In this document: positions 7,310-16,401 of the stretch, piece by piece
How the letters are laid out: each line of letters starts with the position of its first letter
Numbering within the stretch: the first letter of the stretch is position 1
Assembly (NCBI GenBank): GCA_023807065.1
Contig: JAJJLU010000789.1
Coordinates: 1-18,739, forward strand
DNA length: 18,739 bases
From: Isotricha intestinalis
Lineage: Eukaryota; Ciliophora; Litostomatea; Vestibuliferida; Isotrichidae
Reading direction: 5' to 3'
Made by a program: the position numbers and the translations under genes
The notes under the pieces: generated by a model
What the model saw: only the letters and a program-made list of their open reading frames with translations
Told to the model about the DNA's origin: nothing
Database searches by the model: none

Positions 7310-8995
7310 TTATTTTTTTTTAAATAAAGATTCTTTTTGTTTTAATATTTCCTCAAATCTTTTATTATCCATTACATTTTCTAAAATTATATCTTTTTTC
7401 TCTGAATTATTTGAAGAACGAGAAAAATTCATTTTATTTTCTTCTTTATTATAAATATCAGGAAGTTCATTTTTATAAATATTATTAGCATCAATAGTAT
7501 ATTTATTTTTAATTTTAGATAATTTAGAATTTAAAACATTAATTTGTTTATTTTTTTGGTTTAATTCATTTAAAGTTTCTGCAAAAAATTTATTAAATGA
7601 AGGTTCATTAAATTCTTTTTTTTGAAAATTTCTATTTTGAAAAGAATTATAATTTGAATAATTCATTGGTTGAATATTATAATTTTGATAATTAATAGGT
7701 GTAGAATTTTGAAAATTCATTTGATTATCTAAATTAGGATTTGGTAAATTTATGTTTTTTTGAGAAGAATTTTTTTTCAATTCTTTTTGTTTCTCTAAGG
7801 ATATTTGATTTATACTTTTTAATTGATTTTCTATTTTACCTAATTTTTTATTTATTAACATTAAATCATCATTATTTACTTTTTCATTATTATCATTTTT
7901 ATAATTTTTTTTTGCTTTTTCTAAAGTAAGTGAAGTTTGTAATTTAATTAATTCTCCTTTTAATTTATTAATTGTAATTAAATTAGATTCTCTTTGATTA
8001 ACTAAATCACTTAATTGATTAGTAAGATATTTAATAGTTACATCTCTTTTATCATTAGAATTATTACGAAGCATTTCTTCAATTTGAGTAAAAATTTCTT
8101 GTAACTTTCTATCATAATTTTGTAAAATATAATTAAAAGTTGAAACTTCAGAATTATACTGTGATTCTAGTGAAAGAATAATATTATTAAAATCTATTTT
8201 TTGTTTATAATTTTCTATTATTATATCAATTGTTTCTGATAATTCATTAATAGACATTCTCTCCCATTCAGGTATTAATTCATTTTTAATTTTCCTTATT
8301 AAGATTACATCATAATTATTATTTATTTCTTTATCTGAAACTGTATTATTATATATTATTTTATCATTTATATCATCTAATTTATTATTCATATCAACAA
8401 AATAATTTCTTTCTTGGAGATTTAATTTTTCTTTTAAATTTGTATTTTCTAATTTTAACCTTTCATTTTCTTCAATTAATTCATTATTTTGATTTTTACT
8501 TTTTTTTGATTTTAAAGTATCTTTAATATCCTTTTTATTATTATCTCCAAATAAATGATTAATTTTTGAAGGTTGATAAATGTTATAATTAACAAGGGAT
8601 ATTTTATTTTTATTTAAAACAGAATTAGGAAAAATAACAGTTTCTTCATTATTTGTCATTTTTTCAAAAACATAAATTTCTTTATCATTTCCAAATCTTA
8701 AAGTATCACCTGAATATAAATTCATTTTATCATTTGAAATCATAGTTTCATTTACATAAGTTCCATTAGATGAAGTATCAATTATAATGAAATTTTCATT
8801 TAAATCATCAAAAGAAATTTTAGCATGATTTTTAGAAATACTTAAATTATCAATTTTTAAATGATTTAAAGCGTTTCTTCCTATCGTAAATGGTAATTCA
8901 GTTATTTTAATTATTGATTTTGAAGTTTTTAATATTGCATAAGTGTTAATATTTTCTTTATTCATTTCATCTATTTTACTTTCTTCATCTGACAT
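7310..8995 (-). CDS. N-terminal FHA domain, coiled-coil protein (FHAD1-like architecture)
   Basis: This 561-residue protein starts with a forkhead-associated domain at about 18-112. The expected phosphothreonine-binding positions are visible: GR (39-40), S-x-x-H (54-57) and NGTYVN (77-82), followed by SGDTLRFG (95-102). FHA domains bind phosphothreonine peptides, so this one is probably functional. The remainder is mostly coiled coil (about 175-410), then an Asn/Gln-rich linker with repeated NYN/NF motifs (about 420-460), then a shorter coiled coil (about 465-500) and a charged end. A single N-terminal FHA followed by coiled coil resembles animal FHAD1 and some centrosomal or ciliary proteins; orthology cannot be claimed by eye. 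It converges with the STPGR gene and lies 78 bp downstream of the AVL9-like gene. Confidence 0.85.
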   Translation of the reverse strand: MSDEESKIDEMNKENINTYAILKTSKSIIKITELPFTIGRNALNHLKIDNLSISKNHAKISFDDLNENFIIIDTSSNGTYVNETMISNDKMNLYSGDTLRFGNDKEIYVFEKMTNNEETVIFPNSVLNKNKISLVNYNIYQPSKINHLFGDNNKKDIKDTLKSKKSKNQNNELIEENERLKLENTNLKEKLNLQERNYFVDMNNKLDDINDKIIYNNTVSDKEINNNYDVILIRKIKNELIPEWERMSINELSETIDIIIENYKQKIDFNNIILSLESQYNSEVSTFNYILQNYDRKLQEIFTQIEEMLRNNSNDKRDVTIKYLTNQLSDLVNQRESNLITINKLKGELIKLQTSLTLEKAKKNYKNDNNEKVNNDDLMLINKKLGKIENQLKSINQISLEKQKELKKNSSQKNINLPNPNLDNQMNFQNSTPINYQNYNIQPMNYSNYNSFQNRNFQKKEFNEPSFNKFFAETLNELNQKNKQINVLNSKLSKIKNKYTIDANNIYKNELPDIYNKEENKMNFSRSSNNSEKKDIILENVMDNKRFEEILKQKESLFKKK

Positions 8996-9073
8996 TTTAT
9001 TATTAATATTAAAAAATATAATTTATTTACATTTAAGTAATTTTACTATTATTATATTAAAAGTTTAAATAAA

Positions 9074-11329
9074 TTATTTAGAATTTGATTCAAAATTTCC
9101 TTGAGCAAACTTTCCATTAAGAAAAACACCTTCTAAGACAATATTATCTTTTTTCTTAACTAACTTTCCATTTCCATTAAAAACTCCATTGACAAAATCT
9201 CCTTCGTAAACATCTCCATTAAACATTTGAAGAATACCTTTACCTTCTTTAATTCCTTCTTTAAAATTTCCATTATATACATCACCATTATTATTAACTA
9301 AACAGCCTTGACTATCATATTTTCCTTTTTTAAAATGACCTACATATTTTTCATCTTCAGTGATTAAAGAACCTTCACCTTCCATTTCATCTTCATTCCA
9401 ATTTCCTTCATATAAATATTTATTTATTTCACTTGATGATAAATTCCCTTTTCCATGTTTTTTATTATTTTTCCATGTTCCAATATATATTAATCTTTTT
9501 TTTAACATTGATAAAGTACCAAAACCATTTCTTTTTCCTTTTTTCATTCCTCCAATATAATAATCTCCATTTTCATAATAAATTTCTATCTTATTTATTC
9601 CTTCGGAAAATTGAGATAAGTATGATATTATTTCATCATGTTTTTTAAACCAAATTTTAAAATTATTTGTTTTTATATATTCTAAAAGAAATAAAATGTT
9701 ATGAACTTTAAAAATCTGAGATAAATTATATACTGGGGGATCACTACAATATTCTTCTAATGATGGTAAAATTCCAAAATTTTCATTTTGATTATTTCCA
9801 TTTAATAAAGGATTTGATTTTATCATTATTGAATTTAAATCTTTTTCTTTTAAAACTGTTTTAATTGATAAACTTAAATCATAAAATAATGAAAGGAGAT
9901 ATTCACTAAATCTTTTTTTTATAAATATATTTTCTGCACATATTGTTTCGTATAATTCAGTATTAAAAGAAAAATGAATATCATTTTCAAAAAAATTTTT
10001 ATTTAAATAATCAAATACTATCCATTCTCCTTTTAAATCTCTTTTTGAATTTGAAAAATACTTTAATAATTCAATATCTTTTTTCTTTTCATAATATTTT
10101 TCTTCTTGTTTTTCATGTAATTTAATAAAGTCAATTATTTCATTAATCATTTCTTTTTCTTTATTATTAACTTCTAAAATAAAATCAGGAACATTTTCTT
10201 TAAAATTAATTTCTTTTTCATCTAAATTAATAAGACATTCCCATTTAATATCTTTAGATTGTAACAATAAAGGATTACTAGAACAAATAATATAAGAATC
10301 AATTTTTGAAATCCGATCTAAATCAAATAAAGTAAAAATAGGAAATAACATATATTTATTATTAAAAATTTTTAAAGGAAAACCAGTTTGTTTTAAGAAT
10401 TTTTCATAATTATTATTTTCAATTGAATCAATCTGAGAATAAGAAAATAATCCAGGGAATAAAGAAATAAGAGAAATAATAAATAAAGAAGCATTAGATG
10501 GAATTTTTGAAAAAACAACAATATTTTTTTCTAATAAAACGAATTTAATAATTTTAAAAATATCTTCCTTTAAAAATTCAAATAATTTCCTATAATTAAA
10601 GAATTTAATTAAGAAATCTTCATAAGAAGAAAAAGAAAGAATACTATCTTCATTATATAAATTTTGAAAAGAATTTTCAATAATTTGTTTATCATTAAGA
10701 GTATCTTGTGACATAAATAAATCTAAAGTTTTATTTATTTTATCATAAAAAAAAGAAAAATTAGGTTTGAAAGAAACAATACATAAAGCTTTTTGAATAC
10801 AATCTCTAATATTTTCTTGAAAATCATCTTGAACATCTTTTACATTAGTTTTTATTTGTCTATAAGTAGAAGTACAATATAAAACTTTATTTTCACTTTG
10901 AATAAAAAAAATTTGATTATCTCTATTAGTTAAATGAATACCATCAGCAAGACAATATATGGTTAATTTATAAAATATTTCTTCTAAATTTTCTTCAGGA
11001 GTTTTTCCTTCTATAAAACATGATAAAAATTCATTATGTTCTTTTAATATTTTTTCTTTTGAAGGATAAGTACATTCTACTAAAGAACCTTGTTTTTGAT
11101 GAAAAGAAACTAAAGCTAAAAAAAAAAATCCATTATTATCTTTTAAGATTGATTTATCTACATCAAAATATTTTGATTTTGGAATTTCATTTTCTATATT
11201 TTCTTTATTATATTTTATATATATATCTATTATATTCTTTATATGATTTGTATATTCAATTTCTTTTTCAAAATTATTTGAAACTATATCTTTTAATTTA
11301 CCAAAATTTTCTTTAAAAAATTGTTTCAT
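9074..11329 (-). CDS. AVL9-type DENN protein with C-terminal MORN repeats
   Basis: The 751-residue product has two parts. Residues ~65-490 resemble the AVL9 branch of the DENN superfamily. Landmarks in order are LVSFHQKQGSLVECTYPS (73-90), LADGIHL (127-133), the short IFF strand (140-142), STYRQIK (154-160), CIQKALCIVS (177-186), LLEKNIVVFS (265-274), ISLFPGLFS (288-296) and IICSSNPLL (347-355). AVL9 acts in late secretory and recycling traffic in yeast and in cell migration in animals; other DENN proteins act on Rab GTPases. Residues ~590-745 carry seven MORN repeats (Y-x-G-x-x-x-x-G-x-x-x-G-x-G), with starts near 591, 615, 640, 662, 685, 708 and 732; these repeats usually bind membranes or scaffold proteins. 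A linker (about 490-585) joins the parts without a stop. No signal peptide or membrane helix is evident. Confidence 0.85.
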   Translation of the reverse strand: MKQFFKENFGKLKDIVSNNFEKEIEYTNHIKNIIDIYIKYNKENIENEIPKSKYFDVDKSILKDNNGFFFLALVSFHQKQGSLVECTYPSKEKILKEHNEFLSCFIEGKTPEENLEEIFYKLTIYCLADGIHLTNRDNQIFFIQSENKVLYCTSTYRQIKTNVKDVQDDFQENIRDCIQKALCIVSFKPNFSFFYDKINKTLDLFMSQDTLNDKQIIENSFQNLYNEDSILSFSSYEDFLIKFFNYRKLFEFLKEDIFKIIKFVLLEKNIVVFSKIPSNASLFIISLISLFPGLFSYSQIDSIENNNYEKFLKQTGFPLKIFNNKYMLFPIFTLFDLDRISKIDSYIICSSNPLLLQSKDIKWECLINLDEKEINFKENVPDFILEVNNKEKEMINEIIDFIKLHEKQEEKYYEKKKDIELLKYFSNSKRDLKGEWIVFDYLNKNFFENDIHFSFNTELYETICAENIFIKKRFSEYLLSLFYDLSLSIKTVLKEKDLNSIMIKSNPLLNGNNQNENFGILPSLEEYCSDPPVYNLSQIFKVHNILFLLEYIKTNNFKIWFKKHDEIISYLSQFSEGINKIEIYYENGDYYIGGMKKGKRNGFGTLSMLKKRLIYIGTWKNNKKHGKGNLSSSEINKYLYEGNWNEDEMEGEGSLITEDEKYVGHFKKGKYDSQGCLVNNNGDVYNGNFKEGIKEGKGILQMFNGDVYEGDFVNGVFNGNGKLVKKKDNIVLEGVFLNGKFAQGNFESNSK

Positions 11330-11395
11330 TAAAACAATTATTTATTTTTTAAAAAATAAAAAAATAAATAATTATAAATAATAAATAATATATTT

Positions 11396-13465
11396 CTAAT
11401 ATTTATTCTTTTCAAATAATTCATAAATTTCTTCAATTTTCCTATTTATAATATTTGCTTTATTATAAAAAATATCAGAAACATTAATAATTTTTTTTCT
11501 TTTTTTTAATTTTATTTTTCCACAATCAATAGATTCTCTTTTCTTTTTAATTCCTATATCATTATTATTATTATTTGTATAAAAATAACTATTTGTCTTT
11601 GACATATATTTCTCATTAAAATCTTTATAAACTGTAGTTCCAAGACTTTTATTTCCTTTTCCATATAATCTTAAATTAACAATATTTTTTTTTAATTGAA
11701 GTTCTTCAAACTCTTTTTTACTTAATTCTTTTTCATCATCATAATTTCTTTTTTCAAATTCTATTATATTTGTACCTATTTTTTTTGACTCATACTTTAC
11801 TAATAAATTTAAAGGAGTATTATCTGAATTTTTCTTTCTTTCTAATGGAATAGTATAATTATTCTCTTGTAAAATCTTTTCTTTTCTTTTTTGAACTTCT
11901 GTTTTTTTTTGAGATAAATATTTTGGTAATATTATTGGAGAATAATCTTCATCTGATGAATATTGTATATTTGGTACTGTTAAAGATCTATCTTCATTTT
12001 GAATTTCAGTGCCTTCTCTGTTTCGTCTTTTTTTTATTTCTTTTTCCTTTTCTTTTTCTTTTTTTAATATACTTTTATCTCTTTCTTTTATTATTTCTTT
12101 TTCTTTTTTTAATATTTTTTTTTCTGGTTCTTTTATTATTATTTCTTTATCATTTTGTATTATTTTTTTTTCTTCTTCATTTATTTCTTTTTCTTTTTCT
12201 TTTTTTAATATATTTTTTTCTGGTTCTTTTATTATTTCTTTATCATTCTTTATTATTATTTTTTCTGATTCTTTTTTTATTTCTTTATCATTTTCTTTTT
12301 TCTTTTTTATTGTTATTTTTTCACTTTGTTTTGTTATATCTTTTTCTATTATTTTTTCTGTTTTTTCTTTATTGTTTATTTCTCCTTTTTTTTCTATTGT
12401 ATCTTCTAATTTCTGAGTAATTTCTATTCTCTTTTTATTTTCTAAAGATTTTTCTAAATCATCTACTTGTTTTAAATTTTTTAAACTTTTTTTTTCAAAT
12501 AAATCTAAATTTGAATCCAAAAAATCAACTTTTCTATTTCTGAAATTAACAGTTTTTTGTCTTTGAAAAGTTTTAATTCTTTTTGTTGATTCTTCTTTTT
12601 TATTAGTATATTTTTTTTGATTAAACTCTTTAACAAAATCAATTATTTCTTTAAATTTATCTTTAATACTATTATATTCATCATTTAAATCAGAAACATT
12701 TAATCTAATTTCATCAAAGTCACTTGTAATTTCATCTAAATTTTGTTCAAAATAATTTTTTAATCTATCTCTAAAATCAGTAGTTTCTTTTGTTACTTTA
12801 ATTAAATCATCAGTTTTTTCACATAATTTCTTTGCTTCATTTGTATTATAAATTTTCATCTCTTCAAATTTATCATCTAATTTATTCATTTCATCTTGAA
12901 CTTTAAAATATATATCATTTTTAGTATTATTTAAAATTTCTTTTTGTCTATCACTAAACTTATCTAAACTTCCTGTAAATTGTTGAATTAAATTTTCTAT
13001 TTTAGTTCCATAACTTTTTAAATCAATAATACTTTGATCTTTATATGAATTTAAAACTACCATTTCTTTAATATTATTTTCAATATAATCTCTAATTGTT
13101 TTAAATTTACAGAATTCACCTACAAAACCAGGAACAGTAAAATTATCAATAAACATTTTATCATATTTAGTCCTCATTGAAGTAGCATCTGTTATTAATT
13201 GATTTATTCTTAAATTATGAGTATTCAATTGATCTATAGATTTATTTTTAAATACTATTATTTCATCTATTATATCTGTTTTTACTTTACATTCATTATA
13301 ATTATTATCTAATATTTCTACTTTTTGATTTATTGAATCAAATTTTCCTAATAAATCTTTTATTTTATTATTAATTGATAATAATGATTCTTCAAATTTA
13401 AAATTTAATGTTTTTTCTACTTCTTTAATTCTTTGTAAAATTTCATCTTCAATTTTAAAAGACAT
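11396..13465 (-). CDS. Coiled-coil protein with charged KEK/EPEK repeats, 689 aa
   Basis: The N-terminal ~285 residues are predicted coiled coil with heptad-like spacing, interrupted at about 107-132 by a non-helical, conserved-looking block (DNFTVPGFVGEFCKFKTIRD). I have an impression of similar VPG-x-x-GE/CKFK blocks in uncharacterised protist coiled-coil proteins but cannot name a family. Residues ~350-480 form a highly charged tract with degenerate repeats of the type NDKEIIKEPEKNILKKEKE (clear copies near 407-425 and 438-456, with a partial third copy to 475). The last ~200 residues are basic with short motifs and end in a charged helix (IEEIYELFEKNKY). It stops with TAG, one of two genes here that do. 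It is divergent from the 147-aa gene across 94 bp. A structural or cytoskeletal role is plausible only. Confidence 0.75.
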   Translation of the reverse strand: MSFKIEDEILQRIKEVEKTLNFKFEESLLSINNKIKDLLGKFDSINQKVEILDNNYNECKVKTDIIDEIIVFKNKSIDQLNTHNLRINQLITDATSMRTKYDKMFIDNFTVPGFVGEFCKFKTIRDYIENNIKEMVVLNSYKDQSIIDLKSYGTKIENLIQQFTGSLDKFSDRQKEILNNTKNDIYFKVQDEMNKLDDKFEEMKIYNTNEAKKLCEKTDDLIKVTKETTDFRDRLKNYFEQNLDEITSDFDEIRLNVSDLNDEYNSIKDKFKEIIDFVKEFNQKKYTNKKEESTKRIKTFQRQKTVNFRNRKVDFLDSNLDLFEKKSLKNLKQVDDLEKSLENKKRIEITQKLEDTIEKKGEINNKEKTEKIIEKDITKQSEKITIKKKKENDKEIKKESEKIIIKNDKEIIKEPEKNILKKEKEKEINEEEKKIIQNDKEIIIKEPEKKILKKEKEIIKERDKSILKKEKEKEKEIKKRRNREGTEIQNEDRSLTVPNIQYSSDEDYSPIILPKYLSQKKTEVQKRKEKILQENNYTIPLERKKNSDNTPLNLLVKYESKKIGTNIIEFEKRNYDDEKELSKKEFEELQLKKNIVNLRLYGKGNKSLGTTVYKDFNEKYMSKTNSYFYTNNNNNDIGIKKKRESIDCGKIKLKKRKKIINVSDIFYNKANIINRKIEEIYELFEKNKY
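12030..12330. repeat. Degenerate coding repeat (charged tract)
   Basis: Plus-strand sequence is an almost pure pyrimidine run of TTTCTTTTT-type units with recurring TTTTTTTCTGGTTCTTTTATTAT motifs, about 60 bp or more each. On the minus strand it encodes the Lys/Glu/Ile repeat of the 689-aa protein. The strong purine/pyrimidine strand bias keeps two plus-strand frames open over about 400-500 bp without implying a gene. Confidence 0.7.
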
Positions 13466-13559
13466 TATTACAAAATTATTACTTTCAATTAATAAATAAA
13501 AGTATTATTGATTAATTTTATTATTTTATTAAATTTAAATAAAAAATAAAAATTATTTG
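13466..13559. promoter_or_regulatory. Compact divergent promoter
   Basis: This 94-base spacer separates the start codons of the minus-strand coiled-coil gene and the plus-strand 147-aa gene. It is almost entirely A/T, with a TATTGATTAATTTTATT segment but no clear dyad. A shared bidirectional promoter is inferred from the spacing alone. Confidence 0.35.
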
Positions 13560-14003
13560 ATGGGTGTATGTTGTAATTCAACAATACAAAATATTACAGA
13601 TCCAGAAATAGAAGAAAGTAATTCAATAAAAGAATTAACAGATATAATGAATTCTAAATCGTTTAAATTAAAAAAAGAAATAGAAATATTAAATAATTAT
13701 TTAGATAATCCTAATTATCAAGATTCAAATGAATTTAATTATAATACTTTCACTGAAAAAGATTTAAAAAAAAAAATTAATCATTTAAATAATTTAAAAG
13801 TAAGTTTTGAACAAATTAGTTATCAATTAATTGTTCTTGATATGAAAGATGATGATAAAGATGATTTAAAAGAATTAAAAGATATTTTACAAAATATTGT
13901 TTCTAAATATTATCTTCCTGATGATCCGAAAAATGAATTAGATATTGCATTAGATGAATTAAGACAATATTCCTTAAAAAAAATAGGAGAAGTAAATTTT
14001 TAA
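13560..14003 (+). CDS. Predicted N-myristoylated/palmitoylated small helical protein
   Basis: This 147-residue protein starts at the ATG at 13560; an in-frame TTG just before it is not a likely start. The N terminus MGVCCNST fits the N-myristoylation consensus (Gly-2, small residue at 6), and the adjacent Cys-4 and Cys-5 are classic palmitoylation candidates, so the protein is probably anchored to the inner face of a membrane. The rest is acidic, soluble and helical: helices about 23-50, 65-95 and 100-140, with a DMKDDDKDDLKE acidic segment (94-105) and a YYLPDDPKNELD turn. I see no EF-hand or known domain. Divergence from the coiled-coil gene may indicate co-regulation. Confidence 0.75.
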   Translation: MGVCCNSTIQNITDPEIEESNSIKELTDIMNSKSFKLKKEIEILNNYLDNPNYQDSNEFNYNTFTEKDLKKKINHLNNLKVSFEQISYQLIVLDMKDDDKDDLKELKDILQNIVSKYYLPDDPKNELDIALDELRQYSLKKIGEVNF

Positions 14004-14417
14004 TTTTATATTTATTTATAAATTAAAAGTTATCCTTTTATAAATATATACTATATCATTTAATAATCACTTATATTATATTATTCTATAGATTATTTTT
14101 CTCTTTTATTTTTTTTTATTTTATTTGAAATTATAATTTTATAAATAAATTATTAAATATTTTAATTTATAAGTATAATTTTTTTTATCAGTAATATGAA
14201 GTTATTTAATGATTAATGTATCCTTATATAAAATTAAGAAAAAATATAAATTTAACAATTATAAAACAAAAACAAAGATTTCACATAATTTAAATAATCT
14301 TCAAAAAAAACTAAATCAATTCTAAATAAAATATATTTATTAAACCGACTTAAACAAACAGTAAAATAAATAAAAAAAAACTATATAAAACCAAAAACAA
14401 AAAAAATATATAAAAAA
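14004..14417. other. Intergenic A/T stretch upstream of lactonase gene
   Basis: These 414 bp hold no supported gene. The left half is T-rich. The right half (about 14230-14417) switches to an A-rich strand with scattered C (AAAACAAAAACAAAG), and the last 60 bases before the ATG are almost free of T and G. This may be an A-rich 5' leader. Confidence 0.5.
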
Positions 14418-15452
14418 ATGACAGAAGAAATAAAATTATTAATAGGAACATACACAGAAGAAAGTAATTCAAAAGGAGTATACTTATATTCCTTTAATGA
14501 AAAAACAGGAGAATCAAAAGAATTAGACACAGAAATGTCAGGAAATCCTTCATTTGTTCTTTTATCAGAAGATAATCAATATTTTTATTCAGTTAATGAA
14601 TTTAATACAGGAAAACAAGGAGTAAGTTCTTATTCAATAAAAGATAATAAAATAACAAAATTAAACGAACTTTCATGTGATTTTAATGGAAAATCAGGAG
14701 CAGATCCTTGTAATCTTTTATTACATAAAAATTTCTTAATATCATCAAATTACACAGGAGGAAGTTTTACTGTATTTGATATAGATGAAAGCAGTAAACA
14801 ATTAAAGAAATCAATTCAATATTTTTCATATTCTGATAAATCTCATATTCACTGTGCTATATTAACACCAGATAAAAAGTATATTTTTTTCACTGATTTA
14901 GGAGCAGATAAAATACATAGATTTACAATATCAGAAAATAAAGAAACACCATTAATTGATCATAAAATAGTATATGAATATAAAAATGAAACTCAAGCAG
15001 GACCAAGACATATGATTTTTTCAAAAGATGGTAATTTTTTTTATGTAATATGTGAATTGGATGATTTATTATCAATATTTAATTATAAAGATGGAGAAAT
15101 TAATCATATAGAAACTATAAAAGCATATGATGGAGAAGGTAAAGGAAGTGCAGATATTCATTTTTCTAATGATGGTAATTTCTTATATACTAGTCATAGA
15201 TTGAAAAAAGATGGGATTTCTATTTTTAAAGTTGATAAAAATAAAGGAACTGTTCAAAAAATTGGTTATCAAGAAACTGGAATTCATCCTAGAAATTTTG
15301 GAATCACTCCTAATGGAAAATACTTACTTTGTGCTTGTAGAGATTCTAATCTTATTCAAATATATGAAATTGATCAAGATAAAGGTTTCTTAACTAATAT
15401 TCATAAAGATATTGTAATTGATAAACCTGTTTGTGTTAAATTTTTATATTAA
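14418..15452 (+). CDS. 6-phosphogluconolactonase-like seven-bladed beta-propeller (lactonase family)
   Basis: This 344-residue protein is close to the usual length of the YbhE/Pgl-type lactonase family. The order of motifs is characteristic: LLIGTYTEESNSKGVYLYSF (7-26), NPSFVLLS (43-50), GADPCNL (94-100), SHIHCAILTPDKKYIFFTDL (142-161), AGPRHMIFSKDGNFFYV (194-210), SADIHFSNDGNFLYTSHR (244-261) and GIHPRNFGITPNGKYLL (288-304). Bacterial members of this fold hydrolyse 6-phosphogluconolactone to 6-phosphogluconate in the pentose phosphate pathway. The family is broad, so the exact substrate is not certain. No signal peptide is present, which suggests a cytosolic enzyme. Eukaryotes mostly use an unrelated 6-phosphogluconolactonase, so this type, with motifs closest to my memory of Bacteroidota proteins, suggests acquisition from bacteria. 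Codon use looks like its neighbours. Confidence 0.85.
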   Translation: MTEEIKLLIGTYTEESNSKGVYLYSFNEKTGESKELDTEMSGNPSFVLLSEDNQYFYSVNEFNTGKQGVSSYSIKDNKITKLNELSCDFNGKSGADPCNLLLHKNFLISSNYTGGSFTVFDIDESSKQLKKSIQYFSYSDKSHIHCAILTPDKKYIFFTDLGADKIHRFTISENKETPLIDHKIVYEYKNETQAGPRHMIFSKDGNFFYVICELDDLLSIFNYKDGEINHIETIKAYDGEGKGSADIHFSNDGNFLYTSHRLKKDGISIFKVDKNKGTVQKIGYQETGIHPRNFGITPNGKYLLCACRDSNLIQIYEIDQDKGFLTNIHKDIVIDKPVCVKFLY

Positions 15453-15584
15453 TTATAATTATTTATTTTTTAATTATTTAAAATAAGTTTTAATTGATAA
15501 TATTTTATGATGTTAATTGATTAAAAAAAAAATATTAAAAAGAATAAAATTACCTATTTTAAAAAAAATATATAATTTAAAAAT

Positions 15585-16037
15585 TTAATTTCCTCCTTTT
15601 AATCTTAAAACTAAATGTATAGTTGATTCTTTTTGAACATTATAATCTTTTAAACTTTTATTATGATCTTCTAATTGTTTTCCTGCCAAAACTAATCTTT
15701 GACTTTCTACTTTAACATCTTCTTTCTGTTCAATTAATTGCTTAACATAGAGAATTTTATCATCAATATTAACATGAAGTAAAATAGATTTTCCAGTTAA
15801 AGTTTTTATAAAAATTGGAATTAATGGTTTTAATTCAATAGTTGAATTTGCTGTTATATTATAAGAACTTAAAGTTTTGTTATTTTCTTCCAAAACTCTA
15901 TTTGAAAAAATTAATCTTTGTTGATCTGGTGGAATGTCTTCTTTTTCTTCAATCTTCTTTTTTATACTTTCTATTGTATCATTTGCTTCTGCGTTTATTG
16001 TTATTTCTTGATTTGGTGTTTTTATTGTCAATTGCAT
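15585..16037 (-). CDS. Tandem ubiquitin-like protein with RLKGG-N tail
   Basis: This 150-residue protein holds two ubiquitin-like domains with almost no linker. Domain 1 (1-72) keeps [11 protein letters not shown] (34-44) but replaces the Lys-48 and Lys-63 positions with Arg and Ala, and it ends without Gly-Gly, so it cannot be cut off as a free modifier. Domain 2 (about 73-149) keeps IKTLTGK, the Lys-6, -11, -27, -33, -48 and -63 positions, the Leu-8/Val-70 part of the hydrophobic patch (Ile-44 is Val), a one-residue insertion near 126, and a conjugation-type end LRLKGG. A single Asn follows before the TAA stop, as in ubiquitin precursors that need trimming. The layout recalls ISG15/FAT10, but those are vertebrate and this is probably convergent. 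It could instead be a diverged polyubiquitin unit. Confidence 0.88.
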   Translation of the reverse strand: MQLTIKTPNQEITINAEANDTIESIKKKIEEKEDIPPDQQRLIFSNRVLEENNKTLSSYNITANSTIELKPLIPIFIKTLTGKSILLHVNIDDKILYVKQLIEQKEDVKVESQRLVLAGKQLEDHNKSLKDYNVQKESTIHLVLRLKGGN

Positions 16038-16401
16038 TTGTTTTTTATTTTATGTTTTCAATTTTTTATTTTAAAGTTGATTTAACTATTTTCTGAGTTT
16101 CTTAAATATAATATAAAAAGAATATTATAAATAAAAAAAAATTATTATAATCTTAAAATCTCTAATATTAATTTATAAATGTAAGTTTATTTATTATATT
16201 GTTATTATTTCTTTTTTAACAAATACATTAAATTAATTATTAAATTTAATTAAAAATATTGATTAAAAACTTAAATCTAAATATTCTAATCTAAGTATTT
16301 TTTTAAAAAAACAATTCAAATAAAAACAAAAATTATTTTTTTTAAAACCAAAAGAAATAAAAAAAATCATTATAAAAAAAGAAGAGAAGGATTAAAAAAA
16401 A
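16038..16401. promoter_or_regulatory. Divergent intergenic region, 364 bp
   Basis: This spacer lies between the divergent ubiquitin-like and MFS transporter genes and presumably carries both promoters. The sequence is A/T-rich with a poly-A strand before the transporter ATG (AAAAAAAGAAGAGAAGGATT leader). No RNA gene or repeat is recognised. Confidence 0.4.

Noticed and set aside
11923..12420. Two long plus-strand frames of Phe/Leu/Ser-rich protein
   Set aside because: They are the pyrimidine-rich complement of the charged Lys/Glu repeat of the minus-strand coiled-coil gene; the Phe/Leu composition is a by-product of strand bias.
13557..13559. TTG as the start of the 147-aa gene
   Set aside because: The next codon is ATG followed by an ideal lipidation signal (MGVCC), which requires Gly at position 2; TTG initiation would destroy it.
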